This document shows, in pieces, positions 17,542-28,282 of a DNA stretch of 29,913 nucleotides. Below the pieces are notes generated by a model. The model was given only the letters and a program-made list of their open reading frames with translations, was not told the DNA's origin and made no database searches. The DNA is from Nemertoderma westbladi. Taxonomy: Eukaryota > Xenacoelomorpha > Nemertodermatida > Nemertodermatidae. The DNA is taken from NCBI GenBank assembly GCA_032718475.1, contig JAUCBJ010001012.1:1-29913 (forward strand), in the 5' to 3' direction. Position numbers and translations under genes: made by a program. Positions within the stretch are counted from its first letter, which is position 1, and every line of letters begins with the position of its first letter.

Positions 17542-19710
17542 ATGTCACGTTTTGTCATGGAATCAAGCCATTCATCTGATGAAAGTTACTTTCAGGATTC
17601 ACAGGAATTTGAGGGATTTGATGATGCTGGAGGTAGTGAGATTGGTTCAGCGGTTGAGAACCAGTTGCATGAAGTTTCCGCATTTGAAATGGGTGGCAGT
17701 GGGGTATCAGCTGCTTCAGGAGTGGAAAACGGTAATGAAACAACAGTAATGTTGGTGAACAGTAATGAGGTGATGGTAAACCTTGAACAAGCTGACACGC
17801 GATCGACACTTGAACTTTTCTCCCCAATAGAGGTAGACAAAAGCCAAACATGGCATTTCTTTGAGAATAAGGGCCCTGAATTTGGGCTATGTAAAATCTG
17901 CAATAAAATGCTCAAGCGAGGTGGATCATGTACTGCACTGAAAAAGCACCTGAGGTTGGTGCACAAGAAGCAGCACAATCAACTGGAGGAGCTGGAAGCG
18001 GAACAAGGGAGGATGAAGAAAGCTCGAGATTCAAAGATGGTTACGAAATCTAGCTTTATTGCTGCAAGAGAAACTGTCAAAACACAGCTGACTATCGAGC
18101 AAAGCCTGAATCGAAATAGGACATGGGCCTATGACAGCCCTGAAGCAAAGGAAGTTGATCGACTGATTGCAGAAATGCTGGCGCTAGACGATTTGCCCTT
18201 CTTGCATGTAGAGGGGTTGGGTTTTCGACGCCTAATGCTTCACACATGCAAGCAATATAAGATAAAGGCGCGCACGTTTTTTTCGCAAACTAAGGTGCCT
18301 GAGATCTATAATAAGTTGTCTGAGATGGTACGCAACTTCATCCAGTGCTTCGAAAAGTACTCATTCACCACCGACATATGGACGAACAAAAACTGTAAGG
18401 TTAGCTTGCTAAGTCTCACACTGCACGGCATTGATAAAGAAGCGAAGCGCTACAAGGTTGTGCTCAGTGCGTCTGAGTTTGATGATTCACACAACTATGC
18501 AACGATTGAGGCCAAGTTCCATGGGGAGCTTCAGCAGTGGGGTCTTAAACAAGAAGATGTGCATGTTGTATTGCGTGATGGTGGAACGAACATGGTCAGA
18601 GCATTCAGAGACATGGGGCTGACTAGCCTTGATTGCGCATGTCACCAATTGCACTTGGCAGTTGGCGAGGCCATCAAAGTGCAAGTATCTGTGAACAATG
18701 CAGTCTCCAAATGCCAGAAGATCTCACAGCACTTTAATAAGAGCTTCAAGGACAGTCATCATTTGCGCGAAATTCAGAAGAAGTATGACCAGAAGCAATT
18801 ATCATTTATTCAGGATGTAGATAGTCGTCGGTGGAATTCTACTTTTGACAAGGTCGAGCGGCAACTGGAAATGCAGGTTAGCTACACACACTTTTGTGTT
18901 GAAATTGAAACAACTTTCGACATAAATCTCACTAAATATGAAATCGATCTGCTCCGCAAGCTGATCAAGATCCTTAAACCCATCAAGGATATGACTGTCT
19001 CATTGAGTGGCAGCGATGCTACTCTTGCTGATGAATTGTTTCTAAGTAAGGCGTTAATATTATTCTTAGGTCGTTACAATGAACCGGACTTCATGGGGCT
19101 TCGTACTGTCATGCATTCATTGCACACTGCTGTGAAGAAACGATTTGACAAGATTGAGTGTATTGAACCAGTTCAGCTGGCCGCTATTCTGGATCCACGT
19201 CGCAAACTAAAATTGTTTTCATCGGATAGCGTGCGCAGTTCAGCACGTGAGGCTGCAGAACGTATTGCTATTAAACTCTGTGATCCATCGCCTCCCCCAG
19301 TGGCCAAAGCCCCGAGAATAGATACAGTGCGTAGTAGTGACTTACTAACCATGGCGGAGGAAATGATAGAAAGTGAGGAAGAAGACCTGGGTACCTCCTC
19401 TATGGAATCAGACAATACAGCTCCGGCTGCTGAGGGGGTGTGCGAACTGCGCTCATATCTCACGGAAAAGCGAATTGATAACTCATCCAACGTTTTGGCA
19501 TGGTGGAAGGACAATTCTTCTAAGTACCCGACATTGTTCAGGATGGCACGCATATATCTTGCTACGACCCCCAGCAGTGTGCCATCCGAACAGCTGTTCA
19601 CCCATGCTGGTATAATTTATACACCACGCCGAAATCGTCTGGCTGCAGAGAAAGCTGAAATGTTGCTCTTTATAAAATTCAATCTATGCTTACTTAAATT
19701 TGTGTATTAA
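17542..19710 (+). CDS. hAT family transposase with BED zinc finger
   Basis: 722 residues, intact, acting in the nucleus to cut and paste hAT1. An acidic N-terminus is followed by a BED finger (C117-x2-C120, H136-x4-H141, preceded by W104). The RNase-H-like core has D278 in TTDIW, D346 in LRDGGTNM and the CxCH motif at 365-368 (CACHQLHLAV). RRWNST at 429-434 is another hAT landmark, and an insertion region rich in helices follows. The C-terminal dimerisation region (about 632-712) has WWKDNSSKYP, then the third catalytic residue E683 in SEQLF. All DDE residues are present and length is normal. The first ATG (17542) gives MSRFVMESS; a second ATG six codons in could also serve. It resembles ZBED-like animal hATs more than hobo. 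Confidence 0.95.
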   Translation: MSRFVMESSHSSDESYFQDSQEFEGFDDAGGSEIGSAVENQLHEVSAFEMGGSGVSAASGVENGNETTVMLVNSNEVMVNLEQADTRSTLELFSPIEVDKSQTWHFFENKGPEFGLCKICNKMLKRGGSCTALKKHLRLVHKKQHNQLEELEAEQGRMKKARDSKMVTKSSFIAARETVKTQLTIEQSLNRNRTWAYDSPEAKEVDRLIAEMLALDDLPFLHVEGLGFRRLMLHTCKQYKIKARTFFSQTKVPEIYNKLSEMVRNFIQCFEKYSFTTDIWTNKNCKVSLLSLTLHGIDKEAKRYKVVLSASEFDDSHNYATIEAKFHGELQQWGLKQEDVHVVLRDGGTNMVRAFRDMGLTSLDCACHQLHLAVGEAIKVQVSVNNAVSKCQKISQHFNKSFKDSHHLREIQKKYDQKQLSFIQDVDSRRWNSTFDKVERQLEMQVSYTHFCVEIETTFDINLTKYEIDLLRKLIKILKPIKDMTVSLSGSDATLADELFLSKALILFLGRYNEPDFMGLRTVMHSLHTAVKKRFDKIECIEPVQLAAILDPRRKLKLFSSDSVRSSAREAAERIAIKLCDPSPPPVAKAPRIDTVRSSDLLTMAEEMIESEEEDLGTSSMESDNTAPAAEGVCELRSYLTEKRIDNSSNVLAWWKDNSSKYPTLFRMARIYLATTPSSVPSEQLFTHAGIIYTPRRNRLAAEKAEMLLFIKFNLCLLKFVY

Positions 19711-20468
19711 TTAATTCTGTTATTTTTAAGTGTTACATTAATTTGTTTATTATTTTGATTTTATTTGTTGTTGTTAATCTGTTTCATTACTTTGTTTATA
19801 TTATTAATTCGTTCTTAATTTGTTATTGTTAATATTAATATGTTACAGTAATTTGTTTTGATACATAACATTTCTATACCCTATCATACGTTGTTAATTA
19901 AAATAAGGCACTTATATTAAAACTGTTCAAATCATATACTTTTCAACTTACTATAAACTTTGTCATTTAGACATTTACGAATAGTTAGTGCACAGGTGTA
20001 GAACTCTTTTCGCGCAACGCCCACTTTACAAGCCTCGTTACGCTCGTTCTCTTTTAATTTGTTCGCCTACAACAAGGTGAAAAGAGTTTAACTTTTACTT
20101 TTAAACTTTGTGCTCAAATTAAGCACTCCCATCCTTAATTAAGAACCTTCTTTAGGTGCTAGGGTATCTTGATTAAACGCACATTAAATTAAATAGAAGA
20201 TTGCCGGTACATTTAGTGTGAGTCATGATTAAAAATAGAGTAAAGTGATATATAATTTTGTCGAAGCTGATTTAAAATAGAACAAAATTAAAGGATTTAT
20301 TTATAATAAAAAAAAAATTTTGTGAAAAAATATAATTTTGTTGAAGCTGAGTATTAAAATAGAACAAAATTAAAGGATTTATTTATAATTAAAAAAAAAA
20401 TTTGTGAAAAAATCTTCATTTTGAATTATATGTTGTACAATATTATCTATTTTTCATTTGACAAAATC

Positions 20469-20584
20469 ACTGATCTCTGGGTAAAATTGCTGTTTTCAAT
20501 ACCCGGGAACCAGAGACCTATCCGGAGACCAAAAAAATACCCAGAGAATCCAGAGATCAGTGACAGGTCTCTGTTACAACTCTA
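20469..20584 (+). promoter_or_regulatory. hAT1 right subterminal region
   Basis: Mirror set of the left-end motifs: ATCTCTGGGTAAAAT, CCAGAGACC, CCGGAGACC, CCCAGAGAATCC, AGATCAGTGACAGGTCTCTG. The equivalent stretch in hAT2 is split by the LINE at 15503-16056. Confidence 0.6.
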
Positions 20585-20592
20585 GTAGTCAT
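20585..20592 (+). repeat. hAT1 target-site duplication, right (GTAGTCAT)
   Basis: Exact 8-bp match to 16811-16818. Confidence 0.95.
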
Positions 20593-20940
20593 GGTGACAA
20601 ACTATAACGGCGGTCGCAAATGTCGCAAAATCAATAATTAAAGACGCCAACAAAATGTTTAACATGAAAAGTAAATCGCAAACGAATATTTGATTACCGG
20701 TACTAATAACAATAATAAAATATACAATATTGGCCCATTTAACGCAATATAATATAACAACTACTTATAGATTGTTATACAATACCATTTGAATACACAA
20801 TTAAAATAAAATGAAGTATAACGGACCGATTATTAATTATTAAATAAATCTCAATTTAATTAATTTGAAATTTAATGCTAATTACAAAATGGAGTCAAAA
20901 CTCCGCAGCCTCTACGCCCCGAATACATGTTGGGAATTAA
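20593..20940 (-). other. 3' flank of the PNPLA6/7-like gene
   Basis: AT-rich. On the minus strand, downstream of the stop codon, ATTAAA occurs at 20871-20876 and 20855-20860, which are candidate variant poly(A) signals 65-85 bp after the stop. No poly(A) tract is present, so there is no sequence trace of an RNA-mediated copy at this end. Confidence 0.35.
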
Positions 20941-23900
20941 TTAAGCTCTCCCGTCGTCTTCCTTGTCTGCTTCATAAGTGTCGTCGTCAAGAGACAAGTC
21001 GTCATCGATGTTATTCTTACTATCAGCTAAGTCATCTTCCTCATCGTCGATCTCTTCACCGTCGATTACGTCCTCGTAAGCGGACGAAGAGGCGTCGGAG
21101 TCGGAATCGAGAACGGATGAGTCCCTTCGTACCCGGGGTTTATCGATACGAGAAATCAGTTCGGCGAGGTCTGTGAATCGATTCGCCGCCGCGTATAGAT
21201 CGATGGAGGGGCGCCGCCGGAGTGTAGCCGGCTCGCTCGGACCCACCGGGGGCAGCGCGCCGACCCCGGGAGTGGTGTTCGTTCGCCACGTGTCGAACAC
21301 CGCCTTGCCGTGTTGGTAACCCGCCGTGTAGATGTCATTGTAGCTGCCGAACTGCAGGGTGTGGAATCGGTCTATAGGCGGCCGCACGTATCGCACGTAA
21401 CTCGCCGTCTTTACCTCCTCGAGTTGTTTGACGCACGAGACGTAGGCCAACCGCGACTGGATCTCGTGCATGTCCGGAATCCGAACCGGGCTCGCCCAAG
21501 GGTTCCACCGCTTCCATAACAACCACCAGCCGCTCAAAGCATCGCCGTAGTTAGTAAGATCCTGTAAATCCTGCGAGCCGACATCAATAGCGATAACAGT
21601 CTTGCAACCAAAGGAACGCATCACATCAGCAGGAAGGTTATTAACGTAGCCGCCATCCAGGAGCAGATGGCCGTCGTCGGGGTCACACATAGGGGGTAGA
21701 TAACCGGACAGACTCATACTGGCGCGGCAGTAACGCCACAGTGAGCCGGTGGTGTGAACGCGCATCCTAGACGAAGATATGTCGGTCGTGATGCAGAAGT
21801 AGGGGATCCAGAGGTCCTCGATCTGTTTGTCTTCAAATACGGCGTCGATCGCGCGATTAAACTGGGATCCACTGAAAAAGGAAGTCATGGGGTAAGTTAA
21901 ATCGTAGAGACGCTTAACCATCGAGGTCATACTATCGGAGAAAGCGCGGGACTGTTTGATAAGATCGTCGATGGGATTGTGGCAGAGTCCGCCATATAGA
22001 GCGCCCATGAAGGAGCCGATACTGGTTCCTCCGACCATATCGATTGGGATACCGGCTTCCTTTATCGCTTTAATTATTCCGACTTGGGAGATTCCCCGGG
22101 CCCCGCCGCCTCCCAGAACCAACCCAACCGAAGTGCCGGTAAGGAATCGCGCCAGACGAGAGAAGTCGGAATGCGGGTCCGCCGGCGTCGCGAATATCTT
22201 TTGGTACATATCGAGGAGTTTTACGGGAGATCGACGTGTGAACACCCGTCTGGGACACCGGATGTGGTGGTGCGAGGTGCACCAACTCCGGACGTTGAGC
22301 CATTTAATGGTCTCCTTGGGCGCCGCACGGATCGGGTGCTCCCAGTCGCGATGCAGCAGCACCAACTCCTTCTGGGCGCGGACGGCCGTGTGTTCCAACT
22401 GGCGCTCCAGTTTGGAGACCCCGGGGTCGGTGTCCGCGCAGCCCACAATGAGGATGCAGTCGGCCTGGCGGATGCAGCGATGCGTCCAGGGCGTCAGCGC
22501 CGTGTCCGCCTGGTACAGGACGATCCTATGGGCGTCCTCCTGCTGCCCCAACCAGTTACTCAGTCGGTACTCGTGTATCGAGTCCAGGGCGTGCGGACCC
22601 AGAGTATCGAGGATCATGGCGGACGTGAGTCGCACCGCCGAGCCGATCTCGGTCAATGCGCGAACCAACTCCAGAGTAAACGATGACACCGGCACATTGT
22701 CATTTACTGGGATAACCGCAACGGTGGAGAGATTGGCGAGATTGGCGGAGTGATCGGTGGAACTTCCCTCGACTAGAGACTGATGGCTCGACGACATTGG
22801 AGATGTTATTTGACCTAGAATTCTTTGCCCCAATAAATGAATCAAACGCGTTACAACCTGCGGATGTTTCAACTTTATAAAGTTAACTAAACCTTCCGGG
22901 AGTTGCGCCATCTCGGTATCTCGTACGGCGTGCACAGACGTCGCGCGAACCGACTGAGTAAGAACCTCAACCAACCCCACGAGGTCTCCCCTCCCATACT
23001 CACCGACTAGCCGCTTCTTACCATCAGTCCCGGAGGCTACGGATCGCAGACGACCACTGAGTATCATGTATATGGAGTCGGACCGATCCCCCTGGCGGTA
23101 TACGGACCGACCGGCCTCAGTCTGCGCCCAATCCAAAGCGAAGTCAATCTGCCGCACAAACGGACTCATCCGTCGGACAATGCAACGCGCTACCGGTAGA
23201 ACAACCTCCGGACATTCTCGCATTAAGTTATAGAAGTCAACCTTCGACATAATAATACATTTACATTCCTGTCTGGCCTTCATAGTGAAGAGCTGAGGGT
23301 CGCCGGTTAGAACGGCGAGCGGTCCCTCCAAATCCCCAGGATTTGCGACATAAATGGTGCGGTCGTGGCCTCTCTTGTCCTTTTCACACAAATGCAACTG
23401 GCCGGAGACGATAAAGAATAAATTAGCGTCAGTGTCACCCTGTTTAACCATGACGGTCCCCGCGATTATATTGGCTAAGATGATTTTATTATCCAGCAGT
23501 TGGGAGTCGCTCAGGTCCAATAGATTGGCCAAGTCCTGTTTGCCCATGTCTAACAGCTGTTCGTCGTCGTCTATTATCTCCAGCGGTTTCGGATCCGCGC
23601 TGAAGGACAGGGAGGCCTCGCGAATTGGCCCGAGATTCCCGAATCCCATGGACATCGCCGTGTCCACCGCGCCACTGCTGGACCGCGCACCTGGACTGCT
23701 CCCTAACACTTGGACCCTGGCGCGTCCGCAAGCCGCCTCGAAGTCTCCCCCTATTGGCTCAGGATTGCTCCCGCGACGACACACTTTGGGAGTCGTCACG
23801 ACATTCCCACCCGCTGAGTCGGAGTCCCTGTCATCGGAACCGGAACGATCGCGTTTATATTGGGAATGTTGGGTCGCGAATTTATGAACGTTAAAGTTCT

Positions 23901-24816
23901 TGTCCAACTTAAAGTCCTGATTGATAAGTTCAGCGGTGAATCCGAGATGCTCGTGCAAGGCAAGGAATGTAACACGCTGAAGACGAACCATAATTATCTG
24001 CACCATACGAACCAAAGATTCGGGATATTTTTGAAAGACGGCAGAGAAAGCTTCAGCCGGGAGACACAAAATCGTTGTATCGACAGCTGCTTTGGCTGAA
24101 ACGGTCTTATAGGGAGACGTGTTCCCAGTCAAAACATCAATAACTGAGAGGAGACTGATGATAGTTTCACCTGGATAAACATCATTAACAAGGTTGTCAC
24201 GACCTTCATTGTCAGTAATAAAGAGTTTCAAATGACCATGTTGAACTATAAATATATTATTATCAGCCATACCGGGTCTAAAGACATAGACACCGGCTGG
24301 AACAAATCGAGACACACAACGTCGACAAACTTCCAAGAAGAGGGGTCGTTCAAAGTGACCGAACATTCGGATCGATCTGATCATATATATAACCTCCGGG
24401 GGGAGACTCGTTTCGTTTTGTGCGAGGGTATCGGCTTCCAGGACCGAGGCAGGCGCCTCCCGGGCTACTAACTTAGTTGCGGCGCCGATCCGAGGTTTAT
24501 GCAGCATCTTTCTCGCGCGAATGAATCGCTGTTTAATCCGTCGATGTACCTTAACATCGCTAAATGAGCCACTCATTCGGCGCAACATAGTTCGGCCAAC
24601 GAGCGCTAACTTATCACGCTTACGATACCTCCCACCGACTGGGTTTAATTGGGTTTCGGCATTGGTTTGAAGCTCGATAATTTGGGCTCTAAGTTTTCGA
24701 AGAATGTGAAATAAAACAACGACTGTTATTAAAAGTCCAACACCGAAACCCACTGAAACAGGGACAGTAAGAGAGAGCGGATCAATCGACATTATATAGT
24801 CAGCAAATGCGTGCAT
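20941..24816 (-). CDS. Neuropathy target esterase / PNPLA6-PNPLA7-like lysophospholipase
   Basis: 1,291 residues in one uninterrupted frame. The family is ER-anchored and hydrolyses phosphatidylcholine and lysophosphatidylcholine towards glycerophosphocholine. A single membrane anchor lies at about 17-38, then basic residues. Three cyclic-nucleotide-binding-like domains follow (about 150-285, 440-550, 555-670), the first two separated by a Ser-rich linker (about 320-430). The patatin domain starts near 896: oxyanion loop GGGGARG at 902-908, nucleophile S932 in GTSIG, partner D1054 in LLDGGYVNNLP. Spacing and length fit human NTE. The C-terminus is strongly acidic. ATG at 24816 is favoured because an in-frame TAA lies at 24850-24852. 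The oddity is that the coding region has no introns, unlike most animal orthologues. It is GC-richer than its flanks. PNPLA6 and PNPLA7 cannot be told apart here. Confidence 0.96.
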   Translation of the reverse strand: MHAFADYIMSIDPLSLTVPVSVGFGVGLLITVVVLFHILRKLRAQIIELQTNAETQLNPVGGRYRKRDKLALVGRTMLRRMSGSFSDVKVHRRIKQRFIRARKMLHKPRIGAATKLVAREAPASVLEADTLAQNETSLPPEVIYMIRSIRMFGHFERPLFLEVCRRCVSRFVPAGVYVFRPGMADNNIFIVQHGHLKLFITDNEGRDNLVNDVYPGETIISLLSVIDVLTGNTSPYKTVSAKAAVDTTILCLPAEAFSAVFQKYPESLVRMVQIIMVRLQRVTFLALHEHLGFTAELINQDFKLDKNFNVHKFATQHSQYKRDRSGSDDRDSDSAGGNVVTTPKVCRRGSNPEPIGGDFEAACGRARVQVLGSSPGARSSSGAVDTAMSMGFGNLGPIREASLSFSADPKPLEIIDDDEQLLDMGKQDLANLLDLSDSQLLDNKIILANIIAGTVMVKQGDTDANLFFIVSGQLHLCEKDKRGHDRTIYVANPGDLEGPLAVLTGDPQLFTMKARQECKCIIMSKVDFYNLMRECPEVVLPVARCIVRRMSPFVRQIDFALDWAQTEAGRSVYRQGDRSDSIYMILSGRLRSVASGTDGKKRLVGEYGRGDLVGLVEVLTQSVRATSVHAVRDTEMAQLPEGLVNFIKLKHPQVVTRLIHLLGQRILGQITSPMSSSHQSLVEGSSTDHSANLANLSTVAVIPVNDNVPVSSFTLELVRALTEIGSAVRLTSAMILDTLGPHALDSIHEYRLSNWLGQQEDAHRIVLYQADTALTPWTHRCIRQADCILIVGCADTDPGVSKLERQLEHTAVRAQKELVLLHRDWEHPIRAAPKETIKWLNVRSWCTSHHHIRCPRRVFTRRSPVKLLDMYQKIFATPADPHSDFSRLARFLTGTSVGLVLGGGGARGISQVGIIKAIKEAGIPIDMVGGTSIGSFMGALYGGLCHNPIDDLIKQSRAFSDSMTSMVKRLYDLTYPMTSFFSGSQFNRAIDAVFEDKQIEDLWIPYFCITTDISSSRMRVHTTGSLWRYCRASMSLSGYLPPMCDPDDGHLLLDGGYVNNLPADVMRSFGCKTVIAIDVGSQDLQDLTNYGDALSGWWLLWKRWNPWASPVRIPDMHEIQSRLAYVSCVKQLEEVKTASYVRYVRPPIDRFHTLQFGSYNDIYTAGYQHGKAVFDTWRTNTTPGVGALPPVGPSEPATLRRRPSIDLYAAANRFTDLAELISRIDKPRVRRDSSVLDSDSDASSSAYEDVIDGEEIDDEEDDLADSKNNIDDDLSLDDDTYEADKEDDGRA

Positions 24817-26061
24817 CTTGCACCTCAGGCTCAGAATAGCTTGTCCAGCTTACATTACCCGATAAGGCCTAGGCCTATCACATTTAAATCATCAGTTTGT
24901 CATCAGTAATACTGTATTTATTACATATTAATAGCAAGTTCTGTAAGTGGCGTATAATAATACAGTACAGTACAGGAGGCCAATTACCGGTACTGAATTA
25001 CAGAATTAACTAGTCTGTTAGACAGTTAGAACTGTAGAAGTAGTATCGGTAGTCAGCAATTCAAGCAGTCAGGTCAGGTCGCCTAATCAGCTCAACAGAT
25101 TATCTACACACCAAAAAGACCTAATAGTCACACTACTAAAAGTACCGTACTGGTACCGAAAATATTCACTGCATGTCGGTGAAAATTACTTTATACAGAG
25201 CCCAGGACCACGCTGAATCCAACGGTACTTTCCCCATATCGCGAGAGCCAGTAGTTTAGATATAGATAGAGGAAAAAACAAACATAAAAACATACAATTT
25301 GAACGCGCGCCTGGGAGCCAACAAACAATAGTTTATATGTTGAAATAAATTATAAAAAAGGCCATATATTTCAAGCGCTCAAATATAATTCAAATAAAAT
25401 TCAAATATAATATATGATCTCAAATCCCGCGTCTATTCTGCATTTCCAACCGATTTTTGCTTTGTGTAAATGTTCTGGCGAAATTCCATCATACCATACG
25501 ATCTAACAATGACCCTGTCGCAAGGTGTTAAAAATGTAGGCTATATAGAAAATCAATCCTGATAATATTTATTATACCTGTGTTGGCTGTGTTCAAGGTA
25601 ATTAATAAAAATTTAAATGGAATTTAAGAACAATATTTATGAAAAGTAAATAAATTTATTATAAAAAACCCTTATACCTGTATACCTTACCCTTAACCTT
25701 TATATTTACTGCTGATCTAATCTACATTCCAATTCGTGTTTCAGTCTGCCTGCACGGCACGCCCATTGCCCACATACATCATACACATACATCCCCCGAC
25801 TGCCCGAAGTACCGGTACTTCTTTATTTTTATTGTATCTATTTCTGTATTTTCCATTTAATAAGTGCTGACATCGCCTGGGGTTTGTGGTATATTCCCAA
25901 ACCCCATACCGTTGCAGTACTAAGTACCTTGTCACAACTGATCTCTGATTGGTTCTTAATTCAGGTTGAATTACATTGCAAGTGCCGAGACTGTTTGTGG
26001 TTTGTAAATATGCTGCCTGGCTGGTACACTCTATTAATACTTTTTAATACAAATTTAATTG
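24817..26061. other. Upstream region of the PNPLA6/7-like gene; no gene seen
   Basis: The minus-strand gene would be transcribed from here. I see no clear TATA box, CpG-rich block or upstream exon. The region is AT-rich with short TACCGGTA and TAGGCCTA motifs and no recognisable transposon ends. Short frames (25741-25935, 25884-26153) match nothing known. Confidence 0.5.
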
Positions 26062-26070
26062 GATGGATGG
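26062..26070 (+). repeat. Candidate 9-bp target duplication, left (GATGGATGG)
   Basis: Matches 29462-29470 just outside the 26071-29461 inverted repeat. The sequence is itself a GGAT repeat, so the match could partly be low complexity. Confidence 0.6.
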
Positions 26071-26370
26071 CAGTTAGGTACAATGGCCAAATCTGGCAAC
26101 CTCAAAAGTTGCCACATATGGCAATGTTTATTGCCAAATCTGGCAACTTTTGATTTTTCTAATTTTCGCACGCCCAGAAGCAAAATCGCATTTTGGTAAA
26201 TAGTTAAGTGAAAAGAGCGCGAAATTTAAATATAATTGACCGTATAAGAAAAAAAATCATCGTCTGAATTTCTCTTAGCAATAGGCCGAAATGTGCCTAA
26301 AATAATTATTGCCATTTTTGGCAACCATTAGAATTAAAGAAAAATAATGGTTGCCATTTTTGGCAACAAT

Positions 26371-27284
26371 TATTATTGTGCAGCCCTGTCAGTAACCCTG
26401 TCATTGTAAATTACTTCAAAATTGCTTACTGCTTGCTTACCCTTCTGCCCTTGTCGAGTTGTGATGATTTATAAACATTATTAGTTGATGAAATGTCAGA
26501 ATGTAGGCCTATTTGATATGTTGTTAATATGTTAATGGACAGATGGATGAGTCTGTAACAGATACCGTACTGGTAGACTGGTATGGTATACGGTATAGGC
26601 CCTATCTGCCTATGGTGTATGGTATAGGCATAAACAAATCTAAAGAATCACATGCTTCAAAGGCTGAAATGGAAATAAACGTAATAATATTTGACAACGT
26701 CAGAACGTTAACATCACCAAAAGGCAGCAAGAAGGCAAGTGGCAAGGGGGGCATTCAAGTTTGAGAAACGGCGTGGGTGACGGAAGAAAAATAGTGTCAA
26801 AATTTAGAAAGACTGAGAAAACCAAAACGCGTGTTAACAGGTTAAGGGATTCAACAAATTGTTTCTAGTAGGCCCTAACAGCCTAATCAGCAATCAGCTA
26901 ATGAAAAACGGGATGAAATTATTTTCAATATGTCTGTATGTAGTATGTACTGATGTAGGAATGGAAAGATAGATATACTGAACTGATAGAGTAGAGTGAA
27001 GGATGATTTAGATTGATGGGCAATTGTATCAGCATTACACAGTTACAATCTTTAACTACTAAACTATTATTGGTACAAACAACAATCAACCACCTCCCCA
27101 AGCAGCGCCAGAGATTACTATCAAAAATGTCAAAAAAGCAAAAAAACTATCACCAGTCAGTCTGTGTTTGTGTTATTGACTCTCATTCTCACCTCATTTA
27201 TTAGGATATATTGCTGTATTGGTTAGAACTTAGAATATGCCACTACTGGTATAAGTATAACCTGTATCCTGGCCCTACCCCTTT
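26371..27284. other. Interior of the outer element, no gene seen
   Basis: AT-rich with a GGTAT-rich patch at about 26560-26640. The frame at 26543-26764 shows no recognisable domain. Confidence 0.45.
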
Positions 27285-28145
27285 CAGTCGGTGAGAAGTC
27301 AAAAATTGGACTTGAGTCCAATATTGGACTTCGACTCCAGTTCAAGTCCAAATTTGGACTTCTGTGAGTCCAATATTGGACGTCAAATCAGCCAATTGTT
27401 CCAGGGCCTTGGGTAATTGGATCGGGCGGGATTTTATTTTTTTAATCGAAAGTATATCAAAAAATATGAGTTTTGAACAGGGGGACCTGAAATTCACCAG
27501 GGGGAACTTTTTTTAAAAGGCTTTGAATTATTACAAAAGTCCAATATTGGACTTTAAGTCCAATTTTGGCCGTGACATTGAGAATCAAACTTAAAGGTAC
27601 ATGAAGCATGACAGATGAGAGACAGCCAGACAGCTATTAAGTTATGTAAAGTTACCTTTGCAGCTCTCTGTATGTATCTTCAGCGTACTGTACTTAGAAT
27701 ATAATGGTACATTCTAGCATTCTAGGTACTTTGTACTTTACTTTTAGTAGGCCTATATTGTTTAGTTTACATTCATGTTATTTCTAACCGTACAGCCTTA
27801 TGTCCCCAGGACTTTAGAGTCTTTAGGACTAGATTGGATTATGCTCCAACAAATATTTAATTACAAATTATATTTGGTGGAAACTGGTAGCAATGCCAGG
27901 TTTGCCAACTGCAGCTGCTGCTAAGGCTAACTACAGTACAAGCTACGCTACGATTTCGTCTAAGCCTATGGGAGCCCTATCAGAAAGAAATACTACAAGT
28001 TGATGCTACCACCATCTCTTCTAATTTTTCCATACAACAGGAAGGGTATTTTAAAACGGCTGGATAATGAAAGGTGATTAACTGATTAACGTGTTGGGGT
28101 CTTCACATAATAAAACATGAACCAATTTGGGGAAAGGAACAGGTT

Positions 28146-28281
28146 ACAGAGGCAGGCTTTTCTAACTAAAACAATAAATGGCCACTTTTGACTTTACCAA
28201 TTGAAGGAGCCCTATCACCACATACAGGCATAGGGCAGTAGGGCATGTGCTTATACATACAGAAGCAGGCTTTTCTAACCA
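28146..28281. repeat. Short direct repeat, AGGCTTTTCTAAC
   Basis: ACAGAGGCAGGCTTTTCTAAC (28146-28166) recurs as ACAGAAGCAGGCTTTTCTAAC (28260-28280), next to the tail of the LINE fragment. Both copies lie on the 3' side of the LINE, so they are not its target duplication. Confidence 0.5.
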
Positions 28282-28282
28282 A

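Larger units (their letters stand above)
16819..20584 (+). mobile_element. hAT1: complete, apparently autonomous hAT transposon, 3,766 bp
   Basis: It starts TAGAGTTGCAACAGAGACC and ends with the near-complement GGTCTCTGTTACAACTCTA (one mismatch over the outer 19 bp), with GTAGTCAT duplicated exactly on both sides. Subterminal regions contain many short CCAGAGACC / GGTCTCTG motifs in both orientations, likely transposase binding sites. An intact 722-codon transposase lies inside. Exact target duplication, matching ends and an unbroken ORF suggest recent activity. It sits about 350 bp downstream of the PNPLA gene stop codon. Confidence 0.96.

Noticed and set aside
17555-17978. Minus-strand frames of 98-128 codons
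   Set aside because: They are shadows of the hAT transposase N-terminal coding region.
21956-22753. 265-codon plus-strand frame
   Set aside because: It is antisense to the patatin-domain region of the PNPLA6/7-like gene and shows no family similarity.
26071-26370. NFI transcription factor sites
   Set aside because: The NFI consensus is TTGGC-N5-GCCAA; the palindromes here are TTGCCA-N4-TGGCAA and do not match.
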